From contig CM030366.1 of NCBI GenBank assembly GCA_017893485.1, positions 78,300,654 through 78,364,653 of the forward strand: a DNA stretch of 64,000 nt, read 5' to 3'. Made by a program: the position numbers and the translations under genes. Below are positions 60,214-64,000 of the stretch, piece by piece. Below the pieces are notes generated by a model. The model was not told the origin of the DNA, ran no database searches, and worked only from the letters and a program-made list of their open reading frames with translations. Position 1 is the first letter of the stretch. The number at the start of each line of letters is the position of its first letter. The DNA comes from Hemerocallis citrina. Its lineage: Eukaryota; Streptophyta; Magnoliopsida; Asparagales; Asphodelaceae.

Positions 60214-60640
60214 ATGAATGGAGTTAAGGTTTTGGGGATTTGGGACAAAAAATGATGGTGGAGGTTGACGAGTTTTGGTGATCGGGCATGGGGTTTGGGT
60301 GGGTGCCGAGGGCTTGGTAGTGGTCATCAAGATCCACTGTTGGAAAGTTTCATTGGCAGGGGAGATGACCTATTGATCATGATTATGTTGATGTTGTTGA
60401 TCCAGAATAATAGGAGGTGACAACATGAGTTGTTTGATGATGTTGTGGGTGGCAGATTAGGATTAGGGATTAGGGAAGAAGATTAGGGTTTTGTAGTGGA
60501 TTATGAATTAATTAGAAATTGATTAGGGAGTTTGGGATTTGATTGGGAAAGTGTCGGCGATGGGAGGTGGAGTGATTCCGATGAAGGCGGGAACCACTCC
60601 ACCTCGATGACGAGGAGAAAAATAGTATAGACCTTATAGG
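60214..60640 (-). other. Leader region of element E between primer site and ClpP2-like fragment
   Basis: The minus strand is pyrimidine-rich (ccctaatccctaatcctaat, cactccacctcccatcgcc). It might be part of the captured transcript or the element's own leader. No ORF was recognised. Confidence 0.35.
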
Positions 60641-60646
60641 AGTAAA

Positions 60647-60659
60647 GGCTCTGATACCA
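60647..60659 (-). other. Primer binding site of element E (initiator tRNA-Met type)
   Basis: The minus strand reads TGGTATCAGAGCC directly after the 5' LTR end. This is the standard initiator-Met primer site of many plant LTR elements. Confidence 0.85.
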
Positions 60660-60816
60660 TATTAGATTTAAAGATAGTAAAGAATACTTTATTGGATTAT
60701 TGGGTTTATTGAATTGATTATAACTGAGTACAATATCTTCTATATATATGAGAGAAACAAAGACTAATTCAATACATTATTCGATATGAGACTAAACTAA
60801 TATTTCGCATCTAACA
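60660..60816 (-). repeat. 5' LTR of element E (157 bp)
   Basis: On minus it begins TGTTAGATGCGAAATATTAG and ends AAATCTAATA, where the partner LTR ends in CTAACA. The adjacent aagag at 60817 matches the duplication at the other end. Confidence 0.85.
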
Positions 60817-60821
60817 AAGAG

Positions 60822-61315
60822 AAACTAAACAAGTCAGCCAGCCAAATCTTGGCTCATGTTCATGGTCTTCTAGATGTACTTCAATCAATAACTTGATCAA
60901 GTTGCGGGCCTTCACAAAAGTACAAGAAGCCTTAACTATTCCTAACAAGACAGAAGTATTATGTTCATAGATTAGTTTATATATTACAGTATATACTTCA
61001 TTCACCAAATAATTCTTCAATGAATCACAAAATAATCATATTTCAGAACAATTATTACTCCGCACATTTCATATTTGATTGGTAACAATTTAGATGACAC
61101 CAGATACGAAAACAATATAGTACTTGCTAAGGCTGGCAATTGATCCGAACCCGACCCGAGTCCGACCAAGTTCGAACCGTTTTTAGTATGATACAGGCCT
61201 GATTTTTTTGAAAATTTTCGGATTCGAGTTCAAAAGTTGAGCCCAAATTAATTTTCGGGGCCCTGATTCGGGTTTATATAGGTTCGACCGGAACCTGACC
61301 TGATTTAACAATACA
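60822..61315. other. Flank of element E, with a hAT-like subterminal stretch
   Basis: 60822-61125 has no recognised gene. From about 61128 the words ggctggcaattgatccgaac and gacccgacccgag resemble a degenerate hAT terminus and subterminal region. The other end was not found, possibly because of the Helitron insertion. Confidence 0.35.
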
Positions 61316-61821
61316 TCTCTAATATTATAATGGGAGAAGGCCTTAGTGTCATTTGTCAATCTACCAACACGTGCATAACTATATGAAGGAGGTCTCAGGT
61401 TCGAAGCCTCACTATGTCAGATTTTTTACTTTATTTTTTTTAATATTAAACATGCATCACATGTGTAAATTACTATCCATTTATCTATCTATAATATAAT
61501 ATATTTACTTACTATTTAATGGAAGAGTTTAACACAAATAAACAATTTTTAATATTTGTTGTCACAAAAGAAACACCACTTTTGTCACCAAACAAACATG
61601 TGCATCGCACGTACAACTCAAATCTATTTTTCAACACGTGCATCGCACGTATACATAAAAAATTTTCCTTTTTAATTTTTAAAAAATACGTGTATCGCCC
61701 ATTCAGCTCCATTTTTTTAAGTTAAGGCATTTATCGCACGTGCTAATTACTGTTGACTGACGTGTATCGCATGTTTAACTCCAACTCTATCAAAACGTGC
61801 ATCGCACATAAAAAATACTAG
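61316..61821 (+). mobile_element. Non-autonomous Helitron (506 bp)
   Basis: It begins TCTCTAATATTATAATGGGA after an A and ends GTGCATCGCACATAAAAAATACTAG before a T. The hairpin GTGC-atc-GCAC lies about 10 bases before the terminal CTAG. TC at the 5' end, hairpin plus CTAG at the 3' end, insertion between A and T, and no target duplication are Helitron hallmarks. It has no Rep/helicase ORF. Confidence 0.8.
61594..61812. repeat. Array of palindromic CGTGCATCGCACG words in the Helitron
   Basis: Copies or variants occur near 61599, 61637, 61688, 61730, 61760 and 61794 (acgtgcatcgcacgt, acgtgtatcgcccat, tttatcgcacgtgc and similar). The last one forms the terminal hairpin. Confidence 0.7.
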
Positions 61822-61869
61822 TTATTATTTATTATAAATTATGGTTGATTAGTTTCCATAAGCCTCCTC

Positions 61870-64000
61870 AAAATCCGCTTGCCTTTTCATAGATGTTGCC
61901 AGCTACTCCAACTCCTCTTCATTAATGATGACTCTTTCTCTTCCCAACTGCAAATCCAACGCCTGCTATCGATTTGCAAATCCAACGCCTTTCTCATTTG
62001 CCTTTTCATAGACCCCCCCCCCCCCCCCACAGTCCAACGCCGCTCTCATGGAGTGGGGTACGATCAGAGGAACTACGACCATCATCGCTACGGCCAAACA
62101 GAAATACAAAACAGATACATGTACCAACAAAAGAAGACGGACCTCTACACCAAAAAAGCAGAGACCAGCCACCACCACAAACACCATAGACCTCACCATC
62201 ACAAACCTCTACAAGCTCCCCCTCTACTAACTCCCCCTACTACCGACCATCACCTCTACCAAAAATCTCCTCCACCACGTCAAAAGAATTCCAAACCGAC
62301 ACTTAAATCCAGCATCGAGCGGGCCCACGATGGGGAACCGCCAAATAGGATTACAGTGGAGGGAGAGTCTCTCAAAGGTGGGGAACAGTGGATTCAAGTT
62401 ATCAGCAAAATAAACAAGAGACAGAACACCTCCCCACCTCCTTTCGAACACTCAAAGAAACATTGGAAAGGAAAGCGCAAGCCAGTACCTTGCTTCAATT
62501 GCAGCGATTGGGCCACTACAGGAAGGATTGCACAAAAGAAGTTCGATGCCTCAAGTGTATGAAATGGGGTCACCTATCGTATGTGTGTACTAATGTGTTC
62601 GAGACTAGCAATGACGATACACGACCGGTGAGCAGAGGCAGGTCACCCGATAGTCCAACCTTAATTCGGCTAGCAAAGAGCCTGGACATAATCAAGAACG
62701 AAGAGAAGTGGCTCCGCCATTGGTGTGCAATTGCTAGAGTGAGGCTAGGGAGCTCATTGGAGACGCATCTCCTCCAAGCTCTAAACTCAAAGTGGCTAGT
62801 GAGGGCCCACAGAGACTGGGTGGCGAAGAAAATGTGCCACCTTCAGTTCTTCGTGTCCTTCCATTGCCGGAGAAGGTGGTTGAGGTCACTGGCTTGGGAA
62901 CAGTGGGCTTTGGCCACTTCAAGATGGAATTTTTCGAATGGTCACCTAGATTCGGAGCGGAGCTACCACAAGGCGAGAAGTTTTGGATATGGATCCATAA
63001 CGCGCCGCTTCACTTTTGGAAGAAGGAGGCCCTCCAAGAGATCATCGCCGACTTTGGCTCGATCGAAGAGATTGACGAGAAGACAGTTTGCCACTCAGAG
63101 ATCGAATCGGCGAGGATACTCATCAGGAGTGTCGACATCTCTTTAATGCCCCGTTTTGCTAAAGTGTTCTCTTTCGAGGAGTCGTATCTGATCCAATTTG
63201 AGCTTGACAAGCGAGCGGAGACAAAGATGGAGCTCTCAGCCATCACTTCCCCCACTCCTTCTTCCGCACTCAGAGACGGCCGTTCATACAAACAGGTGGT
63301 CTCACCTCTGTGGGACCTGACCTTAGATGGGGCTCACAAAGTGGAACGTGCACATCGGAAACTCATCAGAGTGGCAAGAGGGAAGGAGCTTAGCCATGAA
63401 CACACGGCGGAGGGATCAGAACTAGGGAGAGTTTCTCCAATCAAAGGTGGTTGAGAATGAGGCTTAATAACAGATCCAACGGTGATATGCTCTCACTACC
63501 AGATTTGAGTAGTATCGAAGATCCAGAAAAGGCCCTTCGAAAGGAGTGGCGAAAGAAAGCTCAAACTGGCAGTCAACTCCTCGAAGTTGGGGGTGGGAAG
63601 CAGCAAGAGGAGCAGAGAGTGGAGGCAGATCGTACACGAGGAAAAAATGGAAAAAGTCCCTTGGAAATTGCCATGCAAAATGACATGCAAAGTAGATCTC
63701 CAAAAGGGCAAAAGCTGATAGCTTTGGGTCGAGAGATGATTAGGGAGGCTACCACTTTGGGGAAGACGACGAGCAAAGGACGGTGCGGTGACAGAAAGTC
63801 TGACCCAAAAGAGAGAAACACAATGTTAGGGGAAGAGATACAGGAAAAGAGGAATGCTCGGAATGGTAATTTTCTGAAGGGGAAAAGCTTGGATAATAGC
63901 AACGACGAGAGAAAGGAAGAACCCCAAACTTCGTTTCTATCGCCAAACCCTTCGAACACTGCGCCCAACGCTTCGTGTGCCACGCCCACCGCTCAGAAGG
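61870..64000 (+). mobile_element. L1-type LINE, copy 2 (5' part, cut by window end)
   Basis: It is homologous to LINE copy 1 from about 62290 onward, in the same orientation 21 kb away. It extends some hundreds of bases further 5' than copy 1. The exact 5' end is not defined; a poly-C tract lies at 62013-62038. ORF2 lies beyond the window. Confidence 0.85.
61879..63454 (+). pseudogene. LINE copy 2 ORF1, two frameshifts
   Basis: Pieces: frame from 61879 to about 62500, then the frame with CTKEVRCLKCMKWGHLS to about 62865, then the frame with LHFWKKEALQEI to TGA at 63454. The first knuckle begins CFNC and is split by the first frameshift; the second, CLKCMKWGHLSYVC, is intact. Where copy 1 has stops at 41130 and 41493, this copy has Trp and Arg codons. 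The downstream charged tail is read through to the window end with further stops. Confidence 0.8.

Larger units (their letters stand above)
50402..60816 (-). mobile_element. Small non-autonomous LTR element E carrying a ClpP2-like fragment, hit by copies C and D
   Basis: Exact 5-bp duplication aagag (50397-50401 and 60817-60821). On the minus strand: 5' LTR 60816-60660 (157 bp, TGTTAGATGCG...), initiator-Met primer site TGGTATCAGAGCC (60659-60647), internal region, polypurine tract (tttgagagaggg, near 53621-53632) and 3' LTR 53620-50402 split by copy C. Without C (50534-53569) and D (54424-59679) the element is about 2.1 kb, with only about 1.8 kb internal and no gag or pol. That fits a non-autonomous element that relies on a partner's enzymes. 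It captured part of a mitochondrial ClpP2-like gene. Confidence 0.85.

Noticed and set aside
61385..61410. ggttcgaagcct as a possible SINE B box
   Set aside because: No convincing A box, tail or target duplication, and the word lies inside the Helitron.

Overview
The window looks like nuclear DNA of a flowering plant, probably a eudicot. The evidence is an intron-bearing plant-type gene with canonical GT/AG junctions, an AT-rich background, and a dense set of plant retroelements (Athila, Tat, copia, chromovirus, L1), hAT and MITE elements and a Helitron. I recognise one intact host gene: a BOBBER1/NudC-like co-chaperone on the minus strand (10402-14781, six exons, 311 codons). Most of the rest is transposable elements and their debris.

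Layout. 1-~4735: 3' part of a Ty3/gypsy Tat-type element, with an antisense spliced gene (Transposase_28 family plus coiled coil), two tandem arrays in the 3' UTR, a polypurine tract and the start of an LTR. ~4740-8800: non-coding repeat-rich DNA. 8831-9466: remnant of a chromovirus end. 10402-14781: BOBBER-like gene with a Tourist-like MITE in its 3-kb first intron. 14914-17774: decayed hAT with a BED-finger relic, carrying a younger non-autonomous hAT-type element. 18234-18470: Mutator-like MITE.

19586-32976: a TG...CA element (copy A) with a perfect 5-bp target duplication, interrupted by a 9.8-kb Athila element with nearly identical LTRs. 34565-38346: minus-strand copia relic. 38407-48941: copy B of the same TG...CA family, split by a 6.6-kb L1 LINE. 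50402-60816: a small non-autonomous LTR element (E) that carries a fragment of a mitochondrial ClpP2-like gene. E was itself hit by copy C and by a related 5.3-kb element (D). 61316-61821: non-autonomous Helitron. ~61870-64000: 5' part of a second LINE of the same L1 family, cut by the window end.

Nesting gives a relative chronology: copia relic beside or before B, B before LINE 1; A before Athila; E before C and D. The most unusual signals are (i) AGTCGAC motifs in the Athila element that always occur in pairs 19-21 bp apart, in LTRs, gag and pol; (ii) the captured ClpP2-like fragment; (iii) the TG...CA family with very long single units, a TATA box, 5-bp target duplications and no detectable retroviral-type genes; and (iv) the antisense gene in the Tat element. 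All assignments come from reading sequence and remembered family features; no database search was run.
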